A stretch of DNA of 64,000 bases from an uncultured Ruminococcus sp. (GTDB lineage: Bacteria; Bacillota; Clostridia; Oscillospirales; Ruminococcaceae): contig CAMWYX010000003.1 of the NCBI GenBank assembly GCA_947178575.1, forward strand, positions 1 to 64,000. The letters are read 5' to 3'. The notes below the pieces were generated by a model, which worked only from the letters and a program-made list of their open reading frames with translations, made no database searches and had not been told where the DNA came from. Each line of letters opens with the position of its first letter. Positions within the stretch are counted from its first letter, which is position 1. This document shows positions 1 through 8,562 of this stretch, piece by piece. The position numbers and the translations under genes are program-made.

Positions 1-6
1 ATCTCT

Positions 7-34
7 ATTATATATCATTTTTATTTTTTGTCAA
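7..34 (-). promoter_or_regulatory. Promoter reading off the left edge
   Basis: On the minus strand TTGACA (29-34) and TATAAT (7-12) are separated by 16 nt. The transcript would leave the window to the left, so its gene is not visible. The boxes are consensus; use is inferred. Confidence 0.5.
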
Positions 35-130
35 GTGCTTATGTGAACACGCTCTTATTAAGGACGGCAAAAAAGTAAGTGAAATTCATTCAGCAATAAA
101 ACCCTATACTAAGACGCTTCCTGTATCATG

Positions 131-169
131 AAAAAATCCCCCTGTTATTCAAATTGAATAACAGGGGGA
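131..169 (-). terminator. Second terminator behind tRNA-Arg
   Basis: A nearly perfect inverted repeat has two 15-nt arms (138-152 and 154-168) around a single unpaired base. On the minus strand six T residues (131-136) follow it. It is a strong Rho-independent terminator and lies downstream of another one at 191-227. Confidence 0.8.
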
Positions 170-190
170 AACAATATAAAAGTTATTCAG

Positions 191-227
191 AAAAGAAAGA
201 GACCCATACAGAATCCTGTACAGGTCT
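191..227 (-). terminator. First terminator behind tRNA-Arg
   Basis: A 12-bp stem (200-211 with 216-227, two G-T pairs) with a 4-nt loop is followed on the minus strand by a T-rich run. It lies 26 nt past the 3' end of tRNA-Arg. Confidence 0.75.
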
Positions 228-253
228 TTTGAGTATCATCATGAACATTTGAG

Positions 254-327
254 CGTGCCTGGAGGGATTCGAACCCCCGACCTACTGGTTCGTAGCCAGT
301 CACTCTATCCAGCTGAGCTACAAGCAC
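254..327 (-). tRNA. tRNA-Arg (anticodon ACG)
   Basis: The minus strand folds into a 74-nt cloverleaf. A 7-bp acceptor stem pairs GTGCTTG with CAGGCAC. The D arm contains AGCTCAGCTGGATAGAG and the T arm contains GGTTCGAATCC. The anticodon loop CTACGAA gives ACG, which decodes CGU/CGC/CGA after A34 deamination. CCA is not encoded. A consensus promoter lies 23 nt upstream. Confidence 0.95.
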
Positions 328-349
328 ATTTGACGTTCACAACAATATT

Positions 350-378
350 ATTATACACTAAGATTCCGAAAAAGTCAA
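350..378 (-). promoter_or_regulatory. Promoter of tRNA-Arg
   Basis: TTGACT (373-378) and TATAAT (350-355) on the minus strand are 17 nt apart, just upstream of the tRNA. Confidence 0.75.
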
Positions 379-475
379 GAGCTTTTTTTGAAAAATATAT
401 ATTTCGGCGATTTATACTAAATTTTATGATATTATTTTATTATTTTATGGAAAAGAATGATTTTTGAAATTTCTC

Positions 476-504
476 TTGACAAATCCAAAAAAGCATGATA
501 TAAT
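476..504 (+). promoter_or_regulatory. Promoter of tRNA-Lys
   Basis: TTGACA (476-481) and TATAAT (499-504) are 17 nt apart, with TGA directly before the -10 box as an extended element. This is a full-consensus housekeeping promoter 39 nt upstream of the tRNA. Confidence 0.8.
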
Positions 505-542
505 GTTAAAGGTGTTCGGGATTGAGACATCAAATTGAATAT

Positions 543-615
543 GAGACATTAGCTCAGCCGGTAGAGCATACGCCTTTTAAGCGTAGGGTCGAGGGTTCAA
601 ATCCCTCATGTCTCA
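543..615 (+). tRNA. tRNA-Lys (anticodon TTT)
   Basis: This is a 73-nt cloverleaf. The acceptor stem pairs GAGACAT with ATGTCTC, the D arm contains AGCTCAGCCGGTAGAGC and the T arm contains GGTTCAAATCC. The anticodon stem TACGC/GCGTA encloses the loop CTTTTAA, giving anticodon TTT. The discriminator is A and CCA is not encoded. Confidence 0.96.
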
Positions 616-621
616 CTTTGG

Positions 622-652
622 CGGTATACAGTTTTCTGTATACCGTTTTTGT
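622..652 (+). terminator. Terminator of tRNA-Lys
   Basis: CGGTATACA (622-630) pairs with TGTATACCG around a short loop and is followed by a T5 run. Confidence 0.85.
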
Positions 653-676
653 TTCGGGATAAGATTTTATAAAATA

Positions 677-718
677 AACTCCGGAGAACTGAAATATTTC
701 AGTTCTCCGGAGTTTTTT
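677..718. terminator. Bidirectional terminator between tRNA-Lys and the dockerin gene
   Basis: A 19-bp inverted repeat (677-695 with 696-714) with essentially no loop has a T6 run on the plus side and a T-rich tract on the minus side. It separates convergent transcription and almost touches the stop codon of the minus-strand dockerin gene. Confidence 0.8.
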
Positions 719-2216
719 ATTTATTAGAAACGGCAATAAAATAATTTCCCTGTGTGAAATTCCTGACAGTAATTGTATTGTTTTCAGTATCGACAACAGA
801 ATCGCATTTTGTTATTGAAGCGTTTTTGTTTACATATCTGTAAACTCCGATATTATCCTCAGAGCCATTGATAAAGCTTTCGTCATATGTGAAAATGACT
901 TCGGCATACGAAATTTTATCATCGAGGAAAAAGTCCATACGACCGCCGAGAACTTCAAAGCCTTTTTCCTCCATAGGCTTATTATACTCATCTGATACAA
1001 TATACATATCGGCGTGTCTGTCGAGATTTCCGGCACAGTCGGCGATTATGTCAACAGAAATGATTCCTTTGTTCTTGAGTGCGGAATATGATTCTGTTTT
1101 AGTCTGTCTGCGTACAGTTTTGTCGATATAGTCAAATGTATATGAATATTCCTTATCGGCGGTGAACCGAAATTCCACGGAATCATCACCCCATATTATT
1201 TCACCGTTTGAGCCGTCCTCGTCGAATGGGATTACAGTATCAGGAGTCAGTATTTCCAGTTCTTCGAGTGTATTATATCCGTCATATGTGGTGTAGAAAT
1301 GCAGTTTAATTTTGCAGTCGCTGTCCTGATACTGTAGAATATCCTGACTGACGCAGAACGTCTGAGAGCCGTCCGGAGATGTATATTTGAATGTATCAGA
1401 AGTAGAAATTACTGGTTCTTCTCTGATAATTTCGATAAATTTACTCCAGTCTCTTTCGCCGTAATTCCAGACAGTTTCTTTATCTGATATTTCTCGCGGA
1501 ACTGCAACCTGCATAAGTATCGGCGTATCGATAAAATAGTCCTCGTTCTTTTCCTCATCACTTGAATCATAGTTATATGTGTAGTCTATCATGATTTTTT
1601 CGTCCTCAATCCAGACTTTGCTTATATCATAATATATATCGTTGTATTCCTCATGCTGGATAATCGGTTTAATCAGGAGGATATTTTTTTCAAAAAATTC
1701 GTCCGTATATGTTGAATCAAAAAAGCTTTCATATGTGAAAGGTGAATCTTCAGAATCTGTATCTTCAATATCTGCTCCGGAATAAAGGGGCTGAATAAAA
1801 TTGTTCAGTTCATCGGCGGAGCTGAAAATTATTTCATCATCATTCAGACTGCCGGAATTTTCGGTAAGCGGAAGTGCGTTTACAGATGTTTTTATTACAG
1901 GGCGGTTATTTCCGTTTATAAGGTCCTGACGTATAAGAACCATATCAAATATATCAACTTTTCCGTCAAGATTAAGGTCGCCGGAATTAACAGCGAAATC
2001 AACGCAGTTCAGGATTTTCGCATTGCGTCCGGAAAAACTGTTCAGCAGAATTTGTTGTAAAATCAGCATATCAGCAACGGTTTCTTCTCCGTCGCCGTTT
2101 AAATCTCCCGAACCGAAATCCGCCGACGTATTCGTAAAGAATGCAGTACATGAACTCAATGACAGTACAGCGATTGAAATACCGGCAAGGGCAAGAAGTT
2201 TTTTCAGATTTTTCAT
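717..2216 (-). CDS. Dockerin-containing lipoprotein
   Basis: This 499-residue protein starts with a lipoprotein signal peptide with lipobox LSSC (Cys23), so it should be anchored to the outer face of the membrane. Directly behind the anchor are two type I dockerin repeats, SGDLNGDGEETVADM (about residues 36-60) and SGDLNLDGKVDIFDM (about 78-103). Each has the Asp/Asn calcium-loop pattern and a following helix. The remaining 390 residues are acidic and match no enzyme family I recognise. Dockerins normally bind cohesins in cellulosome-like assemblies. Here the module is N-terminal and membrane proximal, which is unusual. The start is supported by GGAGG 7 nt upstream. The gene appears monocistronic. 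Confidence 0.85.
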   Translation of the reverse strand: MKNLKKLLALAGISIAVLSLSSCTAFFTNTSADFGSGDLNGDGEETVADMLILQQILLNSFSGRNAKILNCVDFAVNSGDLNLDGKVDIFDMVLIRQDLINGNNRPVIKTSVNALPLTENSGSLNDDEIIFSSADELNNFIQPLYSGADIEDTDSEDSPFTYESFFDSTYTDEFFEKNILLIKPIIQHEEYNDIYYDISKVWIEDEKIMIDYTYNYDSSDEEKNEDYFIDTPILMQVAVPREISDKETVWNYGERDWSKFIEIIREEPVISTSDTFKYTSPDGSQTFCVSQDILQYQDSDCKIKLHFYTTYDGYNTLEELEILTPDTVIPFDEDGSNGEIIWGDDSVEFRFTADKEYSYTFDYIDKTVRRQTKTESYSALKNKGIISVDIIADCAGNLDRHADMYIVSDEYNKPMEEKGFEVLGGRMDFFLDDKISYAEVIFTYDESFINGSEDNIGVYRYVNKNASITKCDSVVDTENNTITVRNFTQGNYFIAVSNK

Positions 2217-2341
2217 ATAAATTCCTCCGCATTATATAAAATTTGTTTTTCTATATAGTACAACGCAGGGAGAATATAAAATGAGCAGAAAAAATATTAA
2301 GTTAATGTTAATTTAATATGAATTTTCTGTAAATTTTCGGA

Positions 2342-2379
2342 AATAAAAAATCCGGTATCTGAAATCGTGATACCGGATT
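2342..2379 (-). terminator. Terminator of the glycogen operon
   Basis: AATCCGGTATC (2349-2359) pairs with GATACCGGATT (2369-2379) around a 9-nt loop. On the minus strand TTTTTTATTT follows. It lies 8 nt past the glgA stop codon. Confidence 0.85.
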
Positions 2380-2386
2380 TTATTGT

Positions 2387-3805
2387 TTATTCGTTTATCA
2401 AATCTTCAAAGATTTTTATATATTCAAGAGCCGACTGACCCCAGCCGAAATCGCAGTTCATTGCACGGATTACAAGTTCATTCCAGATTGTTTTATTTTC
2501 GTAATCACATTTTGCACGGCGAACAGCGTCCGCCATATCCTGAGCATCATATGACTGGAAAGTGAATCCGTTTCCGTTTATTCCGCCGTTATCACGTACA
2601 GTATCACGCAGACCGCCCGTTTCGTGAACTATCGGGATAGTTCCGTACTTCATGGCAATTATCTGTGCAAGTCCGCATGGTTCGCTCTGGGACGGCATAA
2701 GGAACATATCAGAACCGGCATATATTTTTGATGCAAGTTTTGAATTGTAGTCGGTTGTAACTGATACACGTTCCGGAAAACGTCTTGAAAGTTCGATGAA
2801 AAATTCCTCGTACATACGTTCACCGACACCAAGAACCACGAATTTTACGCCGGATTTGATAATTTCCTCAGCTGAAGCCCTTATAAGGTCGATTCCTTTA
2901 TGTTTCACCATACGGGTGACGATTCCGACAACAGGCTCGTCATTCAGTGGTAGTCCGAGTTCATCAAGAAGATTTTCACGGCACTTTGATTTTCCGGACA
3001 AATCGTCCTTTGAGAAGTTGCAGAATATATCAGGGTCGGTATTCGGATTATATCTTGCCGTATCGATACCGTTGAGGATTCCTTTCAGCTTATGCTGTTT
3101 TGTAACGAGTATACGGTCGAGACCGTGTGAATACCACGGTTCAAGGAGTTCACGGGCATATGTCGGGGAGACGGTAATTATTATATCGGCGGTCTCGATA
3201 GCTCCCTTGAGCATATTTATATAGCCGTCATATTCAAGAAGTCCGGCATTGTAGGGAGGAATGCCCATGAGTTCGCTGAGAACCTCTTTTCCGTATTTTC
3301 CCTGATATTCAATATTATGTATTGTAAGGGTAATTTTAAGATTGCTGTAGCCCTGCTGATATTTATAATAAAGCTGATAGTAGACCGGTATCAGAGATGT
3401 CTGCCAGTCATTACAGCTTATAATATCAGGTCTGAAGCTGATATATTTCAGCATTTCGAGGACGGCACGTGAAAAGAAAACAAATCTTTCGCAGTCGTCA
3501 TAGAATCCGTACATACCATCTCTGCAGAAATAGTATTCATTATCTATGAAATAGTAAAGTATTCCGTCTTTTTCGGCACTGAAAATTCCGCAGTACTGCT
3601 TACGCCATGATACATCAACCGTTATATTTGCGATAAATGTCAGACCGGAACGCAGTTCTTCCGGAATCTGTTTATACAGCGGAATCACAACAGCACATTC
3701 GTGATTTTCCACATCAATAGCTTTCGGGAGAGAGCCTATGACATCTGCCAGACCGCCGGAGGCGGCAAAAGGTGCAGCCTCACTGGCGGCGAAAAGAATA
3801 TTCAT
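2387..3805 (-). CDS. glgA: Glycogen synthase
   Basis: This 472-residue GT5 enzyme transfers glucose from ADP-glucose to the non-reducing end of alpha-1,4-glucan in the cytoplasm. The N-terminal glucan-binding motif reads ASGGLADV, where KTGGLADV is usual, so the conserved Lys is Ser. The C-terminal lobe has SEPCGLAQIIAMKYG and IPIVHETGGLRDTV, typical of bacterial glycogen synthases. Length is normal. It is the last gene of glgB-glgC-glgD-glgA, 24 nt after glgD, with AAGGAG before its ATG. Confidence 0.95.
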   Translation of the reverse strand: MNILFAASEAAPFAASGGLADVIGSLPKAIDVENHECAVVIPLYKQIPEELRSGLTFIANITVDVSWRKQYCGIFSAEKDGILYYFIDNEYYFCRDGMYGFYDDCERFVFFSRAVLEMLKYISFRPDIISCNDWQTSLIPVYYQLYYKYQQGYSNLKITLTIHNIEYQGKYGKEVLSELMGIPPYNAGLLEYDGYINMLKGAIETADIIITVSPTYARELLEPWYSHGLDRILVTKQHKLKGILNGIDTARYNPNTDPDIFCNFSKDDLSGKSKCRENLLDELGLPLNDEPVVGIVTRMVKHKGIDLIRASAEEIIKSGVKFVVLGVGERMYEEFFIELSRRFPERVSVTTDYNSKLASKIYAGSDMFLMPSQSEPCGLAQIIAMKYGTIPIVHETGGLRDTVRDNGGINGNGFTFQSYDAQDMADAVRRAKCDYENKTIWNELVIRAMNCDFGWGQSALEYIKIFEDLINE

Positions 3806-3829
3806 ATAGTTGATACTCCTTTGGTGAAG

Positions 3830-4960
3830 TTAAAATACTCTGTTCTTTTCGAGAAGCATCGGATACAAATCCGAACCCATAGCAGTTTTGCCGTCGCTTA
3901 TTTCAACGTTTTTATCTGTAATTACATTGACAACCTGACAGTCGTTTCCGATAACAGTTCCCTGCATGATGATAGAATTTTTCACAACAGTATCCTTGCC
4001 GATTTTAACGCCTCTGAAGATTATTGAATTTTCAACAGTTCCTTCGATTACACAGCCGTCGGCGATGAGTGAATTTTTGATATTTGATTCAAGACCGTAT
4101 TTTGCCGGTGCACTGTCTCTTACCTTTGTATATACAGGAATATCGGGTTTGAAAAGAGCGTTTCTCTTATCGGCATCAAGGAGAGCCATATTTGCGGCGT
4201 AGTAATTATCAGTGCTGTCTATGCGTACAAAGAAATCCTTATGCTCATAGCCCATGATTTTGTACTCATCTTTTCTGTTCTGGAGGATTTCTCTTGTAAA
4301 GCTGCTTACATTGCTTGTATCGGCATAGTGAACGATTTTATCAAGAACGTCTTTTCCTATGATAACCATTTCGAGCCACTGACAGCATTCGCCGGATATT
4401 GCCGGAGAAACAAGAACGTTTTTCAGTGTGCTGTCCTCGTTAAATTCAAGAATAGTGCCGGATTTGTCTTTTTTGGAATCGTACATTCCCTTGCTGTAGA
4501 TAAGAGTGATGTCGGCGTTGCTTTCCTTATGCTGACGGAGTGCCGGAGCGAAATCGATTGTAGTAACTACATCGCAGTTAGCCATAATCACATACTGTGC
4601 CTTGGAATGTTCAACACAGCTCCATATATTGCGGAGAGCGTCAAGTCTGCCGGTATACATTCCGCCGTTGTATTTCTGACTGTAAGGCGGAAGAAGGTGC
4701 AGACCGCCGTTTTTACGTGACAAATCCCAGTCACGACCCGAACCTACATGGTCAAGGAGCGAAGCATAATTTGACTTTGTGATAACGCCTACTTCAACAA
4801 TTCCGGAGTTCACGAAATTGGAGAGCGGGAAATCAATAAGTCTGTAGCGACCGCCGAAAGGGATAGAACCCATAGTTCTTTTTTCTGTAAGTTCTATGAT
4901 GTTTGAATCGTGCATACTTGCGAATATCAAACCTAAAACATTATAATTAACACTGCTCAT
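3830..4960 (-). CDS. glgD: GlgD-type ADP-glucose pyrophosphorylase subunit
   Basis: This protein of about 376 residues is a homologue of the GlgC next door. It has the nucleotidyltransferase fold up to about residue 240, then a left-handed beta-helix rich in hexapeptide repeats. The signature loop GGxGxRL of GlgC is replaced here (LIFASMHDSNIIELTEKR), so catalysis is likely lost. In Firmicutes such GlgD subunits form heterotetramers with GlgC and change its activity and effector response. ATG at 4960 fits GGAGG 10 nt upstream. The ORF track uses an in-frame TTG at 4966, which is also possible. It follows glgC closely. Confidence 0.93.
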   Translation of the reverse strand: MSSVNYNVLGLIFASMHDSNIIELTEKRTMGSIPFGGRYRLIDFPLSNFVNSGIVEVGVITKSNYASLLDHVGSGRDWDLSRKNGGLHLLPPYSQKYNGGMYTGRLDALRNIWSCVEHSKAQYVIMANCDVVTTIDFAPALRQHKESNADITLIYSKGMYDSKKDKSGTILEFNEDSTLKNVLVSPAISGECCQWLEMVIIGKDVLDKIVHYADTSNVSSFTREILQNRKDEYKIMGYEHKDFFVRIDSTDNYYAANMALLDADKRNALFKPDIPVYTKVRDSAPAKYGLESNIKNSLIADGCVIEGTVENSIIFRGVKIGKDTVVKNSIIMQGTVIGNDCQVVNVITDKNVEISDGKTAMGSDLYPMLLEKNRVF

Positions 4961-4977
4961 GTTCAAGATACCTCCAC

Positions 4978-6204
4978 TCAGATGTTTTCGCCGACTATAT
5001 CCTGCGGTTCAACGGATTTTCCGCTTGAAACCGTTACATTATGACCGACTACCGCAATACCCCACTTATCTCTGTCGGGAACTTGTTCGGGGCTTTTTCC
5101 GATATGCGAACCGCTTTCGATAACGCAGTCACTTCCGACGATGGCATATTCAACGACTGCTCCGGATTTGATAACAGTACCAGGCATAACGATGCTATAT
5201 TTTACTGTTGCACCCTCCTCAACGGTAACGCCGGCAAAGAGGATTGAGAAGTCAATAGAACCGTCAACAACGCTTCCCTCGGCTATCATTGAATTTTCAA
5301 CCTGTGCATTATCACCGAGATACTGCGGAGGCATATAATTACTGCGTGAATATATACGCCAGCTCTTGTCGTAAAGGTCAAGCGGAACACTTGGACTGAG
5401 AAGGTCCATATTTGCTTCCCAGAGAGAATCAAGAGTTCCTACATCTTTCCAGTAGCCCTCGAACTCATAGGCAAAGAGACGCTGTTTGTCACGGAGCATT
5501 GAAGTAATAATATCCTTACCGAAATCCTTTGACCACGGCTCACCCTTTTCACGTTTGGCGTTTGCATCGTTTTCGTTTTCGATGAGGTATTTTTCGAGTT
5601 TTTTCCAGCTGAACACATAGATACCCATAGAAGCAAGAGTAGACTTCGGCTCTTTTGGTTTTTCAACGAAATCAGTAACCTGATTCTTGTCGTCACAAAT
5701 CATGATTCCGAAACGTGAAGCCTCTGCAAGCGGAACATCTATAACGGAAATAGTGCAGTCTGCATTGTTTGCGATATGAAAGTCAACCATTTTGGAATAG
5801 TCCATTTTATATATATGGTCACCGCCGAGAACGACTACATATTCGGGATTGTAGCGTCTGATAAAATTCATGTTCTGATATATTGCGTTTGCAGTACCCT
5901 CGTACCATGAAGCACCTGTCTGTGATTCATAAGGCGGAAGAACATGAACTCCGCCGTTCATTCTGTCCAAATCCCACGGCTCGCCGTTGCCGATATATTC
6001 GTTGAGGACGAGAGGCTGATACTGGGTAAGAACTCCGACTGTATCTATTCCGGAGTTGGTGCAGTTTGAGAGCGGGAAGTCAATCAGACGATATTTACCG
6101 CCGTACGGAACGGCAGGCTTTGCGACATTTTTTGTCAGAGCGTACAATCTGCTTCCCTGACCGCCTGCAAGGAGCATTGCCACAACTTTTTTCTTGGTGT
6201 ACAT
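4978..6204 (-). CDS. glgC: Glucose-1-phosphate adenylyltransferase, catalytic subunit
   Basis: This 408-residue enzyme makes ADP-glucose and PPi from ATP and glucose-1-phosphate, the committed step of bacterial glycogen synthesis. The pyrophosphorylase signature [20 protein letters not shown] is intact. [13 protein letters not shown] carries the active-site Asp, and FVEKPKEP and YWKDVGT are also present. A beta-helix C-terminus follows. AGGAGG lies 8 nt before the ATG. It is 116 nt behind glgB and 17 nt ahead of glgD. Confidence 0.96.
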   Translation of the reverse strand: MYTKKKVVAMLLAGGQGSRLYALTKNVAKPAVPYGGKYRLIDFPLSNCTNSGIDTVGVLTQYQPLVLNEYIGNGEPWDLDRMNGGVHVLPPYESQTGASWYEGTANAIYQNMNFIRRYNPEYVVVLGGDHIYKMDYSKMVDFHIANNADCTISVIDVPLAEASRFGIMICDDKNQVTDFVEKPKEPKSTLASMGIYVFSWKKLEKYLIENENDANAKREKGEPWSKDFGKDIITSMLRDKQRLFAYEFEGYWKDVGTLDSLWEANMDLLSPSVPLDLYDKSWRIYSRSNYMPPQYLGDNAQVENSMIAEGSVVDGSIDFSILFAGVTVEEGATVKYSIVMPGTVIKSGAVVEYAIVGSDCVIESGSHIGKSPEQVPDRDKWGIAVVGHNVTVSSGKSVEPQDIVGENI

Positions 6205-6320
6205 ATAGATTCCTCCTGATAGTATAAATTGTATGATAATCCAAGATTACAGACCGGTACGGATTTCCGGATACCGGTATATATCGAGATTTATTACTGT
6301 AAGGCAGATGACAGTGATTG
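6205..6320 (-). other. Intercistronic gap glgB-glgC with a hairpin
   Basis: The only long gap in the glycogen operon holds an inverted repeat, ACCGGTA with TACCGGT, around a 12-nt centre. No T-run follows, so it is more likely a processing or stability element than a terminator. I see no consensus promoter in it. Confidence 0.35.
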
Positions 6321-8321
6321 TTATTTTTCACTGACCGCCGGAGTTTTTTTCCGTGGTCTTCCGACTTTTCCGGTTTTACGTGGTGATGTTTTTACGGTTT
6401 CCTCAGCCGGCTTTGTATTTTTCTTGCGTGTAGATGTTTTGAGATACATTACCGAAAGAGGAGCGAGAGTCATGGAAATACTCTGGTCGAAGCCGTGCAT
6501 GGGTTCTTTTTCAGCCTTGTATGATTTTGCGGAAACTCCCGAACCGCCGAACTCTGCATCATCTGTATTGAATACGACTTTATAAGTACCCTTGTACGGA
6601 ACGCCGATTCGGTAGTCGTCACGCTGAACGGGAACAAAATTGCAGACAGCGATTATTTCGTTTCCGTCGTCGTCAATACGTCTGAATGCAATTATGCTTT
6701 GTTTGTAGTCATCGTTGGAAATCCAGCTGAAACCTGCCCACGAGTCATCATTCTGCCAGAGAGGCGAATTTTCGACATAGAATTTATTGAGTTTTTCTAT
6801 GAATTTCACAATCCGCTCATTGAATATGTTATCGGTTCTGAGATTCCAGTCGAGCTGAGTTTCGTAATTCCACTCATTATACTGGGCAAATTCCTGACCC
6901 ATGAACAGGAGTTTCTTTCCGGGGTGAGCCATCATATATGCAAGGAACGCACGGTATGACGAGAATTTAGGTTCGCCGTCGCCGGGCATCTTGTTTATCA
7001 TGGAACATTTTCCGTATACTACTTCATCATGTGATATAGGCAGGATATAATTTTCGGAGAATGCATAGAAGAACGAGAATGTAAGTTTATCATGGTTGAA
7101 TGAACGGTATATGGGGTCGAGCGACATATAGCTGAGCATATCGTTCATCCAGCCCATATTCCACTTGAAATTGAATCCGAGACCGCCTATATCGGTAGGT
7201 TTGGTAACCATAGGCCATGCGGTTGATTCTTCGGCTATCATCAATGCGTCGGGGTGCATGGAAAAAACAGCTTCATTGAGCCGTTTAAGAAATTCAACGG
7301 CTTCAAGGTTTTCATTTCCGCCGTTTATATTTGCAGTCCATTCGCCGTCTGGTCTGTCGTAGTCGAGATAGAGCATTGAGGCTACCGCATCGACTCTGAG
7401 ACCGTCGACGTGCATTTCTGTAAACCAGAAATTTGCACTTGAGATAAGGAAAGAGCATACTTCGGGCTTGCCGTAGTCGAAAACATGAGTACCCCAGTTT
7501 TTATGTTCTTTTTTGCGGACGTCGGTATATTCGTAACAGCAAGTGCCGTCAAATTCATAGAGACCGGCGGCATCTTTCGGGAAGTGTGCCGGAACCCAGT
7601 CAAGTATAACGGATATGCCGGCTTCGTGGAACATATCAACCATACGGCGGAAGTCATCGGGAGTGCCGTATCGTGATGTAGGAGCATAGTAACCTGTTAC
7701 CTGATAGCCCCATGAGCCGTCGTAAGGAAATTCTGTAAGAGGCATAAACTCGACATGAGTATATGACATTTTTTTGAGATACGGAATAATATCCCTTGCG
7801 AAGTTTATATATGATGTAAAGACATTTTCTTCGCCTGTATTTTTCCATGAATTGAGGTGAACCTCATATATATTCATCGGACTTTTATAAACGGATTTTT
7901 CTTTTTTCTTTTTGTACCATTCGGCATCATTCCATTTATAGTCGCTGACGTAGAGTTTTGATGCCGTTCCCGGACGTGTCTCGAAGTGAGGTGCATACGG
8001 GTCGGATTTAAGCAATATTCTGCCGTCTTTGGTTTCAATGCTGTATTTATATATATCAAACTGGTCAAGCTTGGATATTTCAGTTTCCCACACACCGTCG
8101 GAGATAAGTTTCATGGGATTTTTATTACGGTTCCAGTCGTTGAAATCGCCTACTACTGAAATGCTTACAGCATTAGGAGCCCATACTCTGAACGTATAGA
8201 TTCTTCCTCTGCCTTTTCTTCTTAGATGTGCCCCGAAGAATTTCCAGGCTTCATAGTTTTTTCCCTGATAGAACAGGTAAAGCGGGAAATCGTTGGGATT
8301 GTTGTTATTATTAACTGACAT
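6321..8321 (-). CDS. glgB: 1,4-alpha-glucan branching enzyme with basic tail
   Basis: This 666-residue GH13 enzyme forms alpha-1,6 branches in glycogen. A CBM48-like N-terminal domain (FRVWAPNAVSISVVGDFNDW, about 45-125) precedes the TIM barrel. The nucleophile region is GLRVDAVASMLY, the acid/base region is MIAEEST, and the transition-state region is LPISHDEVVYGK. The last 35 residues form an unusual Lys/Arg/Pro/Thr-rich tail with the AT-hook-like core GRPRKK. This tail lies outside the family fold. It is the first gene of the glycogen operon, with a promoter at 8387-8415 and AAAGGGGG before the ATG. Confidence 0.95.
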   Translation of the reverse strand: MSVNNNNNPNDFPLYLFYQGKNYEAWKFFGAHLRRKGRGRIYTFRVWAPNAVSISVVGDFNDWNRNKNPMKLISDGVWETEISKLDQFDIYKYSIETKDGRILLKSDPYAPHFETRPGTASKLYVSDYKWNDAEWYKKKKEKSVYKSPMNIYEVHLNSWKNTGEENVFTSYINFARDIIPYLKKMSYTHVEFMPLTEFPYDGSWGYQVTGYYAPTSRYGTPDDFRRMVDMFHEAGISVILDWVPAHFPKDAAGLYEFDGTCCYEYTDVRKKEHKNWGTHVFDYGKPEVCSFLISSANFWFTEMHVDGLRVDAVASMLYLDYDRPDGEWTANINGGNENLEAVEFLKRLNEAVFSMHPDALMIAEESTAWPMVTKPTDIGGLGFNFKWNMGWMNDMLSYMSLDPIYRSFNHDKLTFSFFYAFSENYILPISHDEVVYGKCSMINKMPGDGEPKFSSYRAFLAYMMAHPGKKLLFMGQEFAQYNEWNYETQLDWNLRTDNIFNERIVKFIEKLNKFYVENSPLWQNDDSWAGFSWISNDDYKQSIIAFRRIDDDGNEIIAVCNFVPVQRDDYRIGVPYKGTYKVVFNTDDAEFGGSGVSAKSYKAEKEPMHGFDQSISMTLAPLSVMYLKTSTRKKNTKPAEETVKTSPRKTGKVGRPRKKTPAVSEK

Positions 8322-8343
8322 AATTCAGTCCCCCTTTGTTTCG

Positions 8344-8379
8344 GGTAATCTGACGGCATAGGCACCGAGCAGAATTACC
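8344..8379 (-). promoter_or_regulatory. 5'-terminal stem-loop of the glg mRNA
   Basis: The predicted transcript starts at about 8380 with GGTAAT, which pairs with ATTACC 24 nt later. CTG/CAG and CGG/CCG pair within. The hairpin would occupy the extreme 5' end of the mRNA. Confidence 0.4.
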
Positions 8380-8386
8380 TATATAC

Positions 8387-8415
8387 ATTGTAGCAGAAAT
8401 GGCAGAAATTATCAA
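8387..8415 (-). promoter_or_regulatory. Promoter of the glycogen operon
   Basis: TTGATA (8410-8415) and TACAAT (8387-8392) on the minus strand are 17 nt apart. The start would be near 8380, leaving a leader of about 59 nt before glgB. Confidence 0.7.
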
Positions 8416-8562
8416 GCCTTTTTGCATCTCTGCACAAAATTTCAGATAAAATGATAAATACAAGTTGACTTTTTTGTTCAATTTGCTATAAAAACGACAG
8501 GTTTTAAATAAATATATGTTAATGTAAGCAAACAAATTAACCTGATTCTGACGGCAGATTTT

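Noticed and set aside
249-467. 72-residue ORF over the tRNA-Arg gene
   Set aside because: It covers a complete tRNA on the opposite strand and has no ribosome site; it is a shadow ORF.
554-796. 80-residue minus ORF across tRNA-Lys and its terminator
   Set aside because: It reads through a tRNA and two hairpins; not plausible as a gene.
8521-8545. GTTAAT...ATTAAC inverted repeat near the spoIIE stop as a Rex or terminator site
   Set aside because: The half-sites are widely spaced. A weak AACCTGA/TCAGGTT stem over the spoIIE stop also exists but has a 20-nt loop and is not convincing.
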